Of a DNA stretch of 64,000 nt, positions 1 to 9,900 are shown in pieces. The notes beneath the pieces were generated by a model. The model was not told the origin of the DNA, ran no database searches, and was given only the letters and a program-made list of their open reading frames with translations. Numbering within the stretch: position 1 is the stretch's first letter; the number at the start of each line of letters is the position of its first letter. The position numbers were made by a program, and so were the translations under genes. The DNA is from Candidatus Baldrarchaeum yapensis (lineage in GTDB: Archaea; Asgardarchaeota; Baldrarchaeia; Baldrarchaeales; Baldrarchaeaceae): the NCBI GenBank assembly GCA_016840465.1, contig JAEOSH010000006.1:1-64000 (forward strand), read 5' to 3'.

Positions 1-217
1 TGAAGTGGAGGCCCTTTTGGCGGTGCGGGACTCCGGTTGAGTCTGCGACCGGGAGGTCGGGGCTTCCCGTGGCCTTTGCTGCGACCTCCATTGCCCATTC
101 CTTTAGCTTCACCCAGGCCTTGTGGATGGTTGCGGGGCTGGGGATGCGCCCACGATGAGTGGTGCGAGTTCCGCGGTTCTTTTGAAGGTTATGTTGAGGA
201 GTACCTTTATTGCGCAT
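1..217 (-). mobile_element. partial DDE-type transposase, cut by the window edge
   Basis: Reading the minus strand from an ATG at 217 gives 72 codons that stay open to base 1. The peptide contains a Lys/Trp-rich stretch followed by VADSTG near residues 58-63. This resembles the first catalytic Asp region of archaeal IS4/IS5-like transposases, where D-S-T-G is common. The stretch is clearly richer in GC than the neighbouring DNA, which fits a transferred insertion sequence. A stop lies in frame shortly upstream, so the N-terminus is probably as drawn. The other catalytic residues would lie outside the window, and no terminal inverted repeat can be tested. The family call rests on one motif and is moderate. 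Confidence 0.55.
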
Positions 218-315
218 AGTGCTGCGAGCCGCCCCTATAGACTCTCCCCTTTACATTTGTAAAATTATGAAACAGCCTCCCTTCTGGAACTAAAAATGGA
301 ACACAAATGCAGCCC

Positions 316-635
316 TTATTTTTGAGTATTTGTTTTTTCCGAGCATACATATTCGTGGAATCCTAGATCGATAATATACCCTTTCAATTGACTTTCTATT
401 TCGTCAAGATCGGGGTCACTACGAACAATATACTCTCCTGCCATCCTTCCTAGGAATTTTCGAAAAAATATCGGTTCCTATCTCCTCACCCCCTAAAAGA
501 ATTTGCTCCTCCTTCAACTCTATCCTCTCTTTCGAGCACCAGCACTTTCTTTCCTGAATATGCTAATAGGGCGGCAGAAGTCAATTCAACAAGCATATCT
601 CCGACTATTATTACATTAAAAGTAGTATTCTTCAT
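316..635 (-). pseudogene. decayed FAD-dependent oxidoreductase (phytoene desaturase-like) N-terminus
   Basis: The ATG at 635 opens a peptide with a Rossmann dinucleotide-binding start: beta strand NVIIVG, then SAALLAYSGKKVLVLE, the pattern of phytoene desaturase-type NAD(P)/FAD proteins (GxGxxG, 20 residues, acidic E). The glycine loop is damaged (GDMLVEL), and the frame stops at 486, just where the GGR motif is expected (EGGANSFRG). In another frame, an ATG at 444 opens 42 codons ending at 316 that contain GYIIDLGFH, matching the segment that normally follows that motif. The pieces therefore look like one gene broken by frameshifts and cut short to about 100 residues of a usual 450 or more. 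Family known, decay seen, exact enzyme unknown. Confidence 0.5.
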
Positions 636-887
636 GAAATTCACCATCCGGACTATTGCGTTAAGAAGTATTTCCCCTCCAAATATAAAAGGCGATCTGT
701 GACCTTGTGAGAAGATCTTGCACGTAACCGGGGTATAACTTTTGATATTGACAATGCGTGGATGCATGCCCATATATTGCGATCTGCGGGACGTTATGAT
801 GAAAATCATAAGGATAGCTTTTTTAGCAGAAAGTTATTTACGCACGGGCGCTATATACGGAGGGTGAAGTAAAGGGGGTAAGGTGGG

Positions 888-2885
888 ATGAAGGTCGAGG
901 ATATAAAGAAGATCGCAGTGATCGGAGCGGGCATTATGGGACACGGAATAGCTCAGATCGCAGCAATGGCAGGGTATGAGGTTCACCTTGTTGATATAAA
1001 ACAGGAGATTTTAGAAAAGGCTCTTGAGAAGATAAAGTGGAGCCTGAGCAAGTTCGTAGAAAAGGGGCGTATTTCTAAGGGGGCGGCAGATGCTGCGTTT
1101 AGTAGAATAAAAACGTTCTTGGATCTGAAGGAGGCCGTAAAAGACGTGGACTTCGTAATAGAGGCCGTAGTTGAGGACATAAATGTTAAAAAGCAAGTCT
1201 TTAAGACATGTGACGAAGCAACCCCGCCTCATACAATATTAGCCACCAATACAAGCACGTTGCCTATCACCGAGATTGCAGAAGCAACGAAACGTCCAGA
1301 TAAGGTCATTGGCATGCATTATTTCAATCCGCCTCAACTGATGCCTCTGGTCGAGGTTATAAGAGGGGACAAGACAAGTGATGAAACCACGAAGGTAACG
1401 GTCGATTTGGCGAAAAAATTCGGTAAGGAGGTTGTGATCTGCAAGAAGGATGTGCCAGGGTTCATTGTTAACAGACTATTGGGGCCGATACTACAGGAAG
1501 CCGCTTGGATGGTTCACAGAGGAGAGGCCAGTGTTGTCGAAATAGATTCCGCGGTCATTTACAAAGTTGGACTGCCTATGGGAATTTTTGAATTGGCAGA
1601 CTTCAGCGGGATAGACACGATTTACAAGGCGAGTCTTGCCGTAAGAGAAAGAGATCCGAGAGCCACACCTATATGTCCGGTTTTCGAGGAGTACTACAAG
1701 AAGGGATGGTACGGGCAGAAGAGTGGTAGGGGCTTCTATGAGTATAAGGGGGAGAAGTGGGAGAGGCCGGTAATTCCAAAGGAAGCAGGTGAAAAGATAG
1801 ACCCGATACAGATATTTGCACCAGCCATAAACGCGGCGGCTTGGATGATAAGGAATGACGTGGCATCCGTAGAAGATATAGATAAGGCGGTGAAACTTGG
1901 TCTCGGATATCCTAAAGGTCTGCTCGAAATGGCCGACGAATGGGGCATAGATAAAGTAGTAGAGGTGCTTAGAGAGAAGCAAAAGAAATATCCCGAGTTT
2001 AAAGACTACTATGAGCCGGACTCGCTTCTTGTAGAAATGGTAAACAAGGGAGAAACCGGTGTGAAGGCCGGTAAGGGATTTTATGAGTACAAGAAAGAGG
2101 AGTTAGCGTTTAAAACAATAATATTAAGAAAAGAACCGCCCCTTGCATGGATAATTCTCAATAGACCGCAAAGACTCAATGCTATATCTCCTGAGATGGT
2201 AGAAGAGCTTGACAAGGCGCTTGATGCTCTATGGGGAGATAAGGAGGTAAGAGTACTAATAATAACTGGTGCTGGTGATAGAGCCTTCTGTGCGGGAGCA
2301 GATGTAACATCATTCGTTGGCGCGACACCTGCAACGGTTATAGACTTTGTTATGAAGCTACATATGGTACTTGATAAAATAGAGAGATTTCCGAAGCCCG
2401 TGATTGCAGCAATAAATGGATTTGCGTTAGGAGGAGGTTGCGAAATAGCAATAGCATGTGATTTCAGAATTGCGAGTGATAGGGCGCAGATAGGTCAACC
2501 AGAAATACTTTTAGGCCTAATACCGGGCGCAGGTGGAACTCAGAGACTTGTCAGATTAGTAGGTCTCGGGAAGGCAAAAGAGATTGTAATGCTAGGAGAT
2601 AGGATCCCGGCAGACGAGGCGCAGAAGATAGGACTTGTAAATAAGGTTGTACCAGCAGACAAATTTGAAGAAGAGGTCAGATCATTTGCTTCAAGACTTG
2701 CTGAATATCCTCCGATTGCGCTGAAGATGGCAAAATATGCTACCACCTTTGGCTCACAGGTACCATTATCCATCGGAGGATTACTGGAAATGGGTCTGTT
2801 CAGCCTGTTATTCTCAACGAAGGACTTCATGGAAGGAGTTTCGGCGTTTTTATCGAAGCGAAAACCCAAATTCAAGGGAGAATAA
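888..2885 (+). CDS. fused 3-hydroxyacyl-CoA dehydrogenase / enoyl-CoA hydratase
   Basis: A bifunctional enzyme for two consecutive steps of acyl-CoA conversion: hydration of enoyl-CoA and NAD-dependent oxidation of the 3-hydroxyacyl-CoA. Residues 8-190 form the Rossmann domain (GAGIMGHG at 13-20) with the catalytic-His segment GMHYFNP. A first C-terminal dehydrogenase domain follows (VPGFIVNRLL). A second repeat of it spans about 300-400. Residues about 410-665 are a crotonase with both acid positions present (GGGCE and QPEILLG). The dehydrogenase-hydratase order with two C-terminal repeats is the common archaeal arrangement. It could serve beta-oxidation or run towards crotonyl-CoA in carbon fixation; the window does not decide which. 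It stands alone, with a purine-rich leader (GGGGGTAAGGTGGG) before the ATG. Confidence 0.93.
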   Translation: MKVEDIKKIAVIGAGIMGHGIAQIAAMAGYEVHLVDIKQEILEKALEKIKWSLSKFVEKGRISKGAADAAFSRIKTFLDLKEAVKDVDFVIEAVVEDINVKKQVFKTCDEATPPHTILATNTSTLPITEIAEATKRPDKVIGMHYFNPPQLMPLVEVIRGDKTSDETTKVTVDLAKKFGKEVVICKKDVPGFIVNRLLGPILQEAAWMVHRGEASVVEIDSAVIYKVGLPMGIFELADFSGIDTIYKASLAVRERDPRATPICPVFEEYYKKGWYGQKSGRGFYEYKGEKWERPVIPKEAGEKIDPIQIFAPAINAAAWMIRNDVASVEDIDKAVKLGLGYPKGLLEMADEWGIDKVVEVLREKQKKYPEFKDYYEPDSLLVEMVNKGETGVKAGKGFYEYKKEELAFKTIILRKEPPLAWIILNRPQRLNAISPEMVEELDKALDALWGDKEVRVLIITGAGDRAFCAGADVTSFVGATPATVIDFVMKLHMVLDKIERFPKPVIAAINGFALGGGCEIAIACDFRIASDRAQIGQPEILLGLIPGAGGTQRLVRLVGLGKAKEIVMLGDRIPADEAQKIGLVNKVVPADKFEEEVRSFASRLAEYPPIALKMAKYATTFGSQVPLSIGGLLEMGLFSLLFSTKDFMEGVSAFLSKRKPKFKGE

Positions 2886-2916
2886 AACAGAGATTTGCCA
2901 GATCCTGCAAATTAAC

Positions 2917-2924
2917 TTTTTAAA
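2917..2924 (+). promoter_or_regulatory. TATA-like box of the LysE-type gene
   Basis: The sequence TTTTTAAA lies 19-26 bases before the ATG at 2943 and no Shine-Dalgarno motif separates them. This spacing suggests a leaderless or nearly leaderless transcript, common in archaea. The call is by inspection only. Confidence 0.4.
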
Positions 2925-2942
2925 CCTAAACCTATTTTTCTT

Positions 2943-3617
2943 ATGATCAAATTAGTCGAGGAGATGAGAGTGCTACCAGCAGGCTTTATAGTAAAAGTTA
3001 TCGCAATAACGTCTTCGGGTGCGCTTTCTCCTGGCCCATTGACTGCGTCAACAATAGGTGTTGGCACGAAGGACGGGTGGAAATCCGGCTTCATGGTAAG
3101 CGTTGGTCACACAATTGTCGAATTTCCGCTCACGTTACTCATAGCATTAGGTTTGATTTCCTTCATGAATGTTCTCTATGTTAGGACTGTAGTAAGCCTT
3201 GCCGGCGGTGGTATTCTTCTCCTCCTGGCGTATCTTATGGGTAGGGACATTTTTGCGCCAGAGATATCGGAAAGCGGAAGTATGGGGATAAAAATAGAAT
3301 CGCCACTTGCGGTAGGGGTGCTTTTGTCCGCATTCAATCCACATTTCATAGTGTGGTGGATTTTCGTGGGAGGATCACTTGTGATAGAGGCATACACCTA
3401 TACGGGCATGTATGGCGTTGTTCTGATGTACATATTTCATGTATGGATGGACTATGCCTTCCTCATGGCGGTGGCTCACGCCTCGTTTAAAGGTAGGGAG
3501 ATTCTCAAATCTAAAGGATACAAGGTGCTACTCGGAATAATAGTCGCTGTATTGGTGATATTCGGAGTAGATTTGATATTTTATGGTCTAACAGGGTCAC
3601 GAATCCTTCCGCTATGA
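2943..3617 (+). CDS. LysE/RhtB-family membrane exporter
   Basis: A 224-residue membrane protein with about six hydrophobic segments. The N-terminal part has the LysE-type signature: a first helix ending in SPGPLTA, followed by GxxDGWKSGFMVSVGHTIVEF. In this family, proteins export amino acids or related small solutes from the cytoplasm. The later segment NPHFIVWWIFVGG also matches the family. Substrate cannot be told. The gene meets the convergent MFS/PhoU-like gene end to end, with stop codons at adjacent positions (3617 and 3618), so the two are transcribed towards each other. Confidence 0.82.
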   Translation: MIKLVEEMRVLPAGFIVKVIAITSSGALSPGPLTASTIGVGTKDGWKSGFMVSVGHTIVEFPLTLLIALGLISFMNVLYVRTVVSLAGGGILLLLAYLMGRDIFAPEISESGSMGIKIESPLAVGVLLSAFNPHFIVWWIFVGGSLVIEAYTYTGMYGVVLMYIFHVWMDYAFLMAVAHASFKGREILKSKGYKVLLGIIVAVLVIFGVDLIFYGLTGSRILPL

Positions 3618-5501
3618 TCACATAAAATGTTTCACTGCGATCATACGAATGAGATCACCCGCCTCCTCAGCCATGTCCGCACTCATCTCCATAGATTCAA
3701 CGAACTCCCACACCATCAAGTACTCTGATATTTTCATAACGTCGCTCAGGATTCTCATTTTCCTCAAAAGAGAATGATGGAGGTCGTCAAGGTTCCGCTC
3801 AGTTTCTTCGATATCTTTCACAATATCAAGGGTGACCTCTGGGTTTTCCCTTAGCGCTATAAAGGCATCTCTGACGAGCCTGCATATCCTCCTCACGCCA
3901 CTGGCGAAACTTACGAAATCCTCCTTTATTTCGGGAGGTACAGCGTATGGATCTACAAGGGTAAGTCTTCTGCTTCCCCCTATCAGGTATCCGGCAATTC
4001 TATCTACAACATCGGTTAGATTAACGAAGTCGCCGCGGTCTGGTGGCTCCAAAACGCTCTCAGACAGCCTTCTCATGATTTCTCTCTTTATCATATCGGC
4101 AGTTTCCTCCATTTTCTTTGCGGAGGCAATTTCTTCAATCATAGAATGCATATCGCATTGGGCAAAGAACGTAACCGCGGACTCCACTTTCTCAGCGACC
4201 TTCTCCACTGTGAGGATGTGATTCACCGATAGGGAAAAGGTTGGCCACCCAGGCCTCGTCTCTTTAACTCTCAATGAGAAGGCAATCATTCCCACAATTA
4301 AAGATACGGATATCAGTAAAAGGCTCGCCCTAAATCCAGCGGGGTCGTAAATTCCCCAGAAATCTATCAGGAATCCGAGTATTAATGGTCCCAATAACCA
4401 TCCCATATCTCTAAATGACCTATATAGGCCGAGAGCTGCACCCCGGTAGTGAGGTGCAGCGACATCCATCGAAATTACGGGCAACACAGGGTAATAGAGC
4501 CCCATTCCTAGTCCCGTACTCACAACTGCAATGAGAACAAACGGAAGGCTCGGTGGCGAGAATGCTACGGCTATTAGAGAAATGGCATTAATCAGAAGCC
4601 CTAACATACATGGGATCTTTCTACCAATCGCATCTGCAATCTTTCCACCAATGGGCATCATTAATGCCCATGCAAGTGTCAAACTCCCCGCTACGATCCC
4701 TATCTCAAAAAGTGATAGACCTAAGAAATTGTGAAGAAAAATAGGTAAGAATGCCCACATGAACCCGTCTCCGAACTTTGCAAGATGTCCGATTGCATAT
4801 ACTGTCATCAACCTTCTATTTTTTAGTATTCTGGACGAGAATGAGGCGATCTGCGATCTTCTTGAGTGCCCTCCGAAGCCCCTCGTTTCCCTCATAGTGA
4901 GCGAGACAACAAGAAAAAATAGAGACGTTATCGCTGCGAAGTATAATGCAACTCTTATTGAGAACTGTTGCGAAATAAAGCCGGCAGATATGGCCCCTAT
5001 TCCTAACCCTATATACACCGAGAACTCCATTTTCCCTATTGACTCTCCTTTTTCCTCCGTCCCAGCAATGTCTCCTAATGCGGTCATTGCAGCCACAAGA
5101 GACATTCCAGCACCAGTTCCCAAAAGTATACTTCCGAATAAGAGCTGAAAATAGGATGTAGAAACCGCGATAACAAAAGATCCGATCGCTGAAAGCAAAC
5201 TTCCAATAACAAACACACTCTTTCTTCCCATAAAATCTGTTAAAATCCCACTAGGCAGTCCAATAATTGCTTCAAATGCTGCAAATAGTGCTATTATAAT
5301 CCCTATTTGGAGTCCTATGGATACGAATTCACTGGCGTATATTGAAAGTATCGCGCGCTGGACACCTATCGCTATTCCCAAGAGGAAAATGGCAAGGAAT
5401 ATCAGGGCGGATGTGACAGCGAGGGGTTTGTAGAACTTTTCTCTTGATCTATTAACATCATAAACAGACGTTTTATTGTCGTAAACCACAAAAACCACCA
5501 T
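3618..5501 (-). CDS. MFS transporter fused to a PhoU/DUF47-like domain
   Basis: Residues about 25-420 are a complete 12-segment major facilitator: a GRKS loop after helix 2 (DFMGRKS) and a second half beginning near 235 with the cognate loop DAIGRKIP. From about residue 430 the protein continues as a soluble alpha-helical domain of about 200 residues. Its features (KKMEETADMIKREIMRRL, PDRGDFVNLTDVVDRI, long heptad-like helices) are those of PhoU-like/DUF47 proteins, which in many prokaryotes sit beside phosphate transporters. The fusion suggests that transport is gated or sensed through the tail, perhaps with an inorganic anion as substrate. That role is inferred. An MFS carrier alone would be about 400 residues, so the tail is a true addition. 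Domain family confidence is good; substrate is unknown. Confidence 0.82.
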   Translation of the reverse strand: MVVFVVYDNKTSVYDVNRSREKFYKPLAVTSALIFLAIFLLGIAIGVQRAILSIYASEFVSIGLQIGIIIALFAAFEAIIGLPSGILTDFMGRKSVFVIGSLLSAIGSFVIAVSTSYFQLLFGSILLGTGAGMSLVAAMTALGDIAGTEEKGESIGKMEFSVYIGLGIGAISAGFISQQFSIRVALYFAAITSLFFLVVSLTMRETRGFGGHSRRSQIASFSSRILKNRRLMTVYAIGHLAKFGDGFMWAFLPIFLHNFLGLSLFEIGIVAGSLTLAWALMMPIGGKIADAIGRKIPCMLGLLINAISLIAVAFSPPSLPFVLIAVVSTGLGMGLYYPVLPVISMDVAAPHYRGAALGLYRSFRDMGWLLGPLILGFLIDFWGIYDPAGFRASLLLISVSLIVGMIAFSLRVKETRPGWPTFSLSVNHILTVEKVAEKVESAVTFFAQCDMHSMIEEIASAKKMEETADMIKREIMRRLSESVLEPPDRGDFVNLTDVVDRIAGYLIGGSRRLTLVDPYAVPPEIKEDFVSFASGVRRICRLVRDAFIALRENPEVTLDIVKDIEETERNLDDLHHSLLRKMRILSDVMKISEYLMVWEFVESMEMSADMAEEAGDLIRMIAVKHFM

Positions 5502-5651
5502 GTTTTCATACGGTGTCTAATACTGTTTCTACATCTACAGACGTTAAGAAATACTCTTCGGCTATAAATGGATAATTAAATAGTCGCTCGGTTAGATGGT
5601 GTGAAATTATCTGTACCTTATACAAGGTTACTAGATACCTCTACATTTCCG

Positions 5652-6130
5652 TCATTGAGTGTAAAATGCCAAAAATCTTCCTATCCTCGTAGGCATGGGT
5701 CTAACAACCTCCATAACCCCAGAAACGGGATCATATCTTCGTGGAACCAAAAAGCCATATGGTATCTTTCTCACCTTAAATGCACATCCATTATCCTCGA
5801 GTTTTTGGTTTACCTCGGGAATAATGTTATGGAGAGCCTCGACGTTTTCTATTTGAGCATTTAAATTCATATCTGTCGAAAACCTTTGGAAATCATACGG
5901 CAAATATGATTGAACGCAAGAGTCTCTCTTCCATAAAACTAGCGTCTTGAACCTGAAATTACAACAAGAGTATCAGCTTGCAATATTGACAATTCTACAT
6001 GCTCTAACGACACTATGCCAGAAATCTCGGAACATTTACGCAGTACTGGTGGATGTAGCACTTCTGGATCCCACACTTTGAGTATTCTTCGTATCTTCAC
6101 CTCATCATCTGTTGAAAGAGGAAACTTCAT
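5652..6130 (-). pseudogene. unknown gene split by a frameshift
   Basis: Two minus-strand reading frames lie head to tail. The upstream one (6130-5939, 63 residues, ATG) ends in VVISGSRR. The downstream one (from a TTG at 5903 to 5652, 83 residues) stays open further upstream, so that it overlaps the end of the first in a shifted frame (FKTLVLWKRDSCVQSYLPYD). Read through with one frame change near 5940, the two make one protein of about 155-160 residues with a natural join at a hydrophobic strand. I recognise no family. The frames sit between the MFS/PhoU-like gene and the ECF component, both also separated by gaps. It may instead be two small genes. Bases 5502-5651 hold no gene I can support. 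Confidence 0.35.
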
Positions 6131-6265
6131 TAAAAATCATTGTTCCATTTTTGGAATGCACCAATAAATTGTTTCTTTTAAGGGGTTACATACTTTCGAT
6201 ACTCTCTCAACTGTTTGTTAGTAATCGTTAAAAGCAACTTCCCAGTCACTTTGAGAGGGAGTACC

Positions 6266-6919
6266 ATGAATGCTGGTGATGAACGCAGCCTTTTGGTAAT
6301 AAAAGTATCTCTGGCTGCGATCTTTGGAGCACTTGCCATACTTTTCACGAGAGTCTTTGTCCCGTTACCCTTCGGAAACCCCAACTTGGGGTCAACACCC
6401 GTTACGCTGGCAGCCGTGTTCTGTCCATTGTCAGTGGGAATGTTAACTGGCATCATCAAGGGAATAGGCGCTTCCATATGGACCGGGCAGGCCTTTATAG
6501 AGATGCCCGCGGGCATAGGAGATGCGATGATGGCGGCGTTCATATACTCACTTAAAAGGTCACGCATTGTCAAGCAATCGAAGCTCCCTGATAATGTGAA
6601 ACTCGCAATATGCGCAACTTTGGGACAGTTGAGCAGATACATATTCACGTCTGGTATGATAGCGCTTTACATCGGACTTGCGGCATCCTACGGTTTCGAT
6701 GAGGCGGCAAAGGAAAAATTTCTGCAAATAGCAGCAAAATACTCTGGCCTTATGGGAATGACTCTACACCCCGTACTCCTAAACATAGTAGTGGTTTGGC
6801 TGGCAATATTCGTGGCAGTGACGATATCAATAATCGTAAACGCAATAATTTCCTGTGCTATCATAGTGAGTGCGGGAAGATCAATTAAAAGGATGCTATC
6901 CCAGTTCGGGATCGAGTAA
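6266..6919 (+). CDS. ECF-type transporter substrate-binding (S) component
   Basis: A 217-residue membrane protein from the ATG at 6266, chosen over the frame's earlier start because GAGAGGGA lies just before it. It has about five or six hydrophobic helices. The segment VKVSLAAIFGALAILFTR followed by FGNPNLGSTPVTLAAVF resembles S components of energy-coupling factor importers, which bind vitamins or metals in the membrane. It lies end to end with the convergent cobN. This suggests cobalt or a corrinoid as cargo, but that is inference from context. No ECF ATPase or T component is in the window, so it would have to share a module encoded elsewhere. Confidence 0.6.
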   Translation: MNAGDERSLLVIKVSLAAIFGALAILFTRVFVPLPFGNPNLGSTPVTLAAVFCPLSVGMLTGIIKGIGASIWTGQAFIEMPAGIGDAMMAAFIYSLKRSRIVKQSKLPDNVKLAICATLGQLSRYIFTSGMIALYIGLAASYGFDEAAKEKFLQIAAKYSGLMGMTLHPVLLNIVVVWLAIFVAVTISIIVNAIISCAIIVSAGRSIKRMLSQFGIE

Positions 6920-6946
6920 GAACATATCCATGCTGAAGATAAAAAG

Positions 6947-9900
6947 TTAGGAAAACTTATCCTCTAATAATGCCTCAATTTCTTGGTATCTCTTCCTCAA
7001 TTTCTCTATTGTTTCACTTGATGCTCTCCAATAACCCCTTGAATGAGCCTCTAATAATCTTCCGACTATCTTCTGAAACGCCCACGGATTTTCCCTCTTT
7101 ATCCTGTCGGAAACTTCTCGATCAAAGACTATTCTCTCGGCAACCTTATCCCACATCCAGTCCTGAACGCCACCTACCGTCGCTGCAAGTCCCAGTAGGT
7201 ATTCCACCCTATCTGCAATCTTTGTTGACCCATTAAAGCCATGTTTGAGCATTTCATCTAGCCAACGCGGATTTAGAAGCCGCGTGGCTACGCCCCTCCT
7301 TATTGCCTCGTCGACATGCTCAACTTTCACTCTTTCTCTCGTACTATCCGCAACTAGAACTAGGGGTTTCTCACCTCTTACCTTCTCAACGCTCTTCGTC
7401 AATCCGCCTAAGAACTCATAATAGTGGTCGAGGTCGGTAATTTCGTAATCGATGCTGTCTCGAATCTGCGCAACTAGGTCCACTCTAGAGATAAGTTTAT
7501 TGAAAACATCATTTGCGTCTTTCCCTCTGATGTATTCCCCGTACCCGAATCTCATACTTTCCATATATGCATTCACAAGATCCGCCTCGCTCCTCCAAGA
7601 CCCGCTTTCAATGAGTGTGGTCAGCGTAGTTGCATATTCGCCCTCAGGTGGGCCGAATATCCTAATTATCGCATCCTCTCCCAATTTCTTATCCTCGAGC
7701 GTGTGGGCCTTTACGTAATTTAACTCCGGAGGCTCATCCAAGCTTGCAACTAATTTGAACGCTCTATCAAGAAGTTCAACTATGTTGTAAAACGTGTCCC
7801 TGAAAATTCCACAAATGGTGACAAGAACGTCTATTCGAGGTCTTCCCAATTCCTCTAATGGTATTACTTCCAAGTCACGGATGTATATCGACTTCCAGAT
7901 AGGCCTCACTCCCAATAACCTGAAAATGGCGGCAACGGTCTCCCCTCCCGTCTTCATTGTCTCAAAGCCCCAAAGCACAACACTAACAACCTTAGGATAA
8001 CGGCCATACTTCTCATAATACCTCCTAATGTACTCCTCCGCAATTCGCGCACCGCGCTCCATTGCCACTTCCGTTGGTATATTCGTGGGGTCAAGCTGGA
8101 ATACATTGCGCCCGGTTGGAAAGACCTCAGGCGATCGTATAGGATCCCCACCGGGTCCCGGAAGGATGTATTCTCCATTTAATGCGCGCAGTACGCCTTC
8201 AATTTCAGATGACTCTAATACTCTTTCCTTTACTGATTTGGCGTACTCCAATGATGTCCTCATCTCGTTTTTATCGACTCTTCCAAGTTTAAAACTCTTA
8301 ATGAGATCGTTTAACGATCTCTGCTCAAAGACGTACATCTTGATAATGTTACGAACGACTTTTTCGATAGCATCCAAAATGTCAGAATATCTCCTTCCAT
8401 CAGGTGTCATCAGAGAGGGCTTTTCAAGCAAATCATAGTAATTAAAGCCCATGGACTCAGCAATTATCCTATGGAGGCTCTTAATGGTCCCTCTATCGTA
8501 TCTTGCAACATAAGTCAGATAATCCAAGAGATCGTCCTCGGAAGGCGTCTCGCCAAGCACATGTAGTCCTTTCGGCACCAATGCTCTTTTATACTCGTAA
8601 ATTCTGTCATGAATTTTGTCAATGCTATCTCCTAAACCGTATTTTCTTCCCACATCGATGATCTTTTTCGCAATCGTTGCAGCCTTCTCCTTATCGTATT
8701 GTAATGTGTCATGATATTGGTTAAGAAGCCTTTCCAGTTCCAAAATGAAATCATGAGAGCCACTCACCATAACTGGAGGACTACTATGTCCTATAATGAC
8801 CGCATAACTCCTATGCTTTGCAATGGCAGCCTCCGACGAATTGACGACATGGTAGATGTAAATGTTCGGTAGGTCCCCTAGTAGCAAATCCGGAAAACAC
8901 TCTTCAGATAGCCCTGCATCCTTCCCCGGCAAAAACTCTAAGGTCCCATGAGTGCCGAAATGTACGACCGCATCTGCTCGAAACTCCTTCTCTAACCATT
9001 TATAAAACGCAATATACTGATGATGCGGCGGCAGATCTCGACTGTGGTATATTTTTGAGGGGTCCTCGTGTACACCTCTCGAAGGTTGTACTCCTATGAA
9101 CACATTTCCTAAAATGATCCCCGGAATTATTATCGTGTCTTGGAACACCATTATCTTACCTGGAGGCTCTCCCCATGCCTCTAGAACTCTTTTTCGTACA
9201 TTCTCGGGCAATTCATTAAACCACTTTATGTATTTTTGCTTATCCACTTTAGGCAATCTTCGGAGCGCATCAGCTGTCTGGACCCATTCTCCGGAATTTA
9301 CTGCTCCGCTTCTCAACATCAACTCCTTTAATTCGTCTGCACTTGGAATCTTATCAATAAAGTACCCATGCTCTCTCATCGAAGAGAGCAGTTTGGATAT
9401 GCTGGCAAACACGTCGAGATATGCAACCTTTCCGAGGTTTTCCTCGCCGGGCGGATAATTGAATATTATTATGGCAATTTTCTTATCCTTGTTCGGCTTT
9501 CTCTTTAAGTGAACCCATTTTAGAACTCTTCGTGCCAATTTCCTAATTCTGTCCTCTATTGCTATGTACTCCTCAAGAACAACTCCCTCCTTCTTAAAAT
9601 GAACGGGAGCATGTGTAACATGTGGTTCTATTCGCCCATCCAATTCGGGCAAAATTACCGACGTTACCATCTCTATTGGAGGAACCCCTGCGCGGGACTC
9701 TTTCCATTTCTCTGCAGTTACCGATGATAAATGAATCCCGTGAAGAACGGGCACATTCAACTTTGTCAGCACATCAAATGTAAATCTGTGATCCCCACCT
9801 ACAGGGCCTCCCGCGAACCTGAACCAAAGCAGATCAACTAAAGCATCGATAACGGGTCTGCCATTTCTCAGAAAGTACTTCTCGATCGCAAGATAATACC

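Noticed and set aside
37-219. 60-residue open frame on the plus strand opposite the transposase fragment
   Set aside because: It is Pro/Arg/Trp-rich with no fold signal. The opposite strand has a better, family-like reading frame over the same bases.
1491-1982. 163-residue minus-strand open frame inside the fused dehydrogenase-hydratase gene
   Set aside because: The plus-strand protein is complete and conserved here. The antisense product has low-complexity content.
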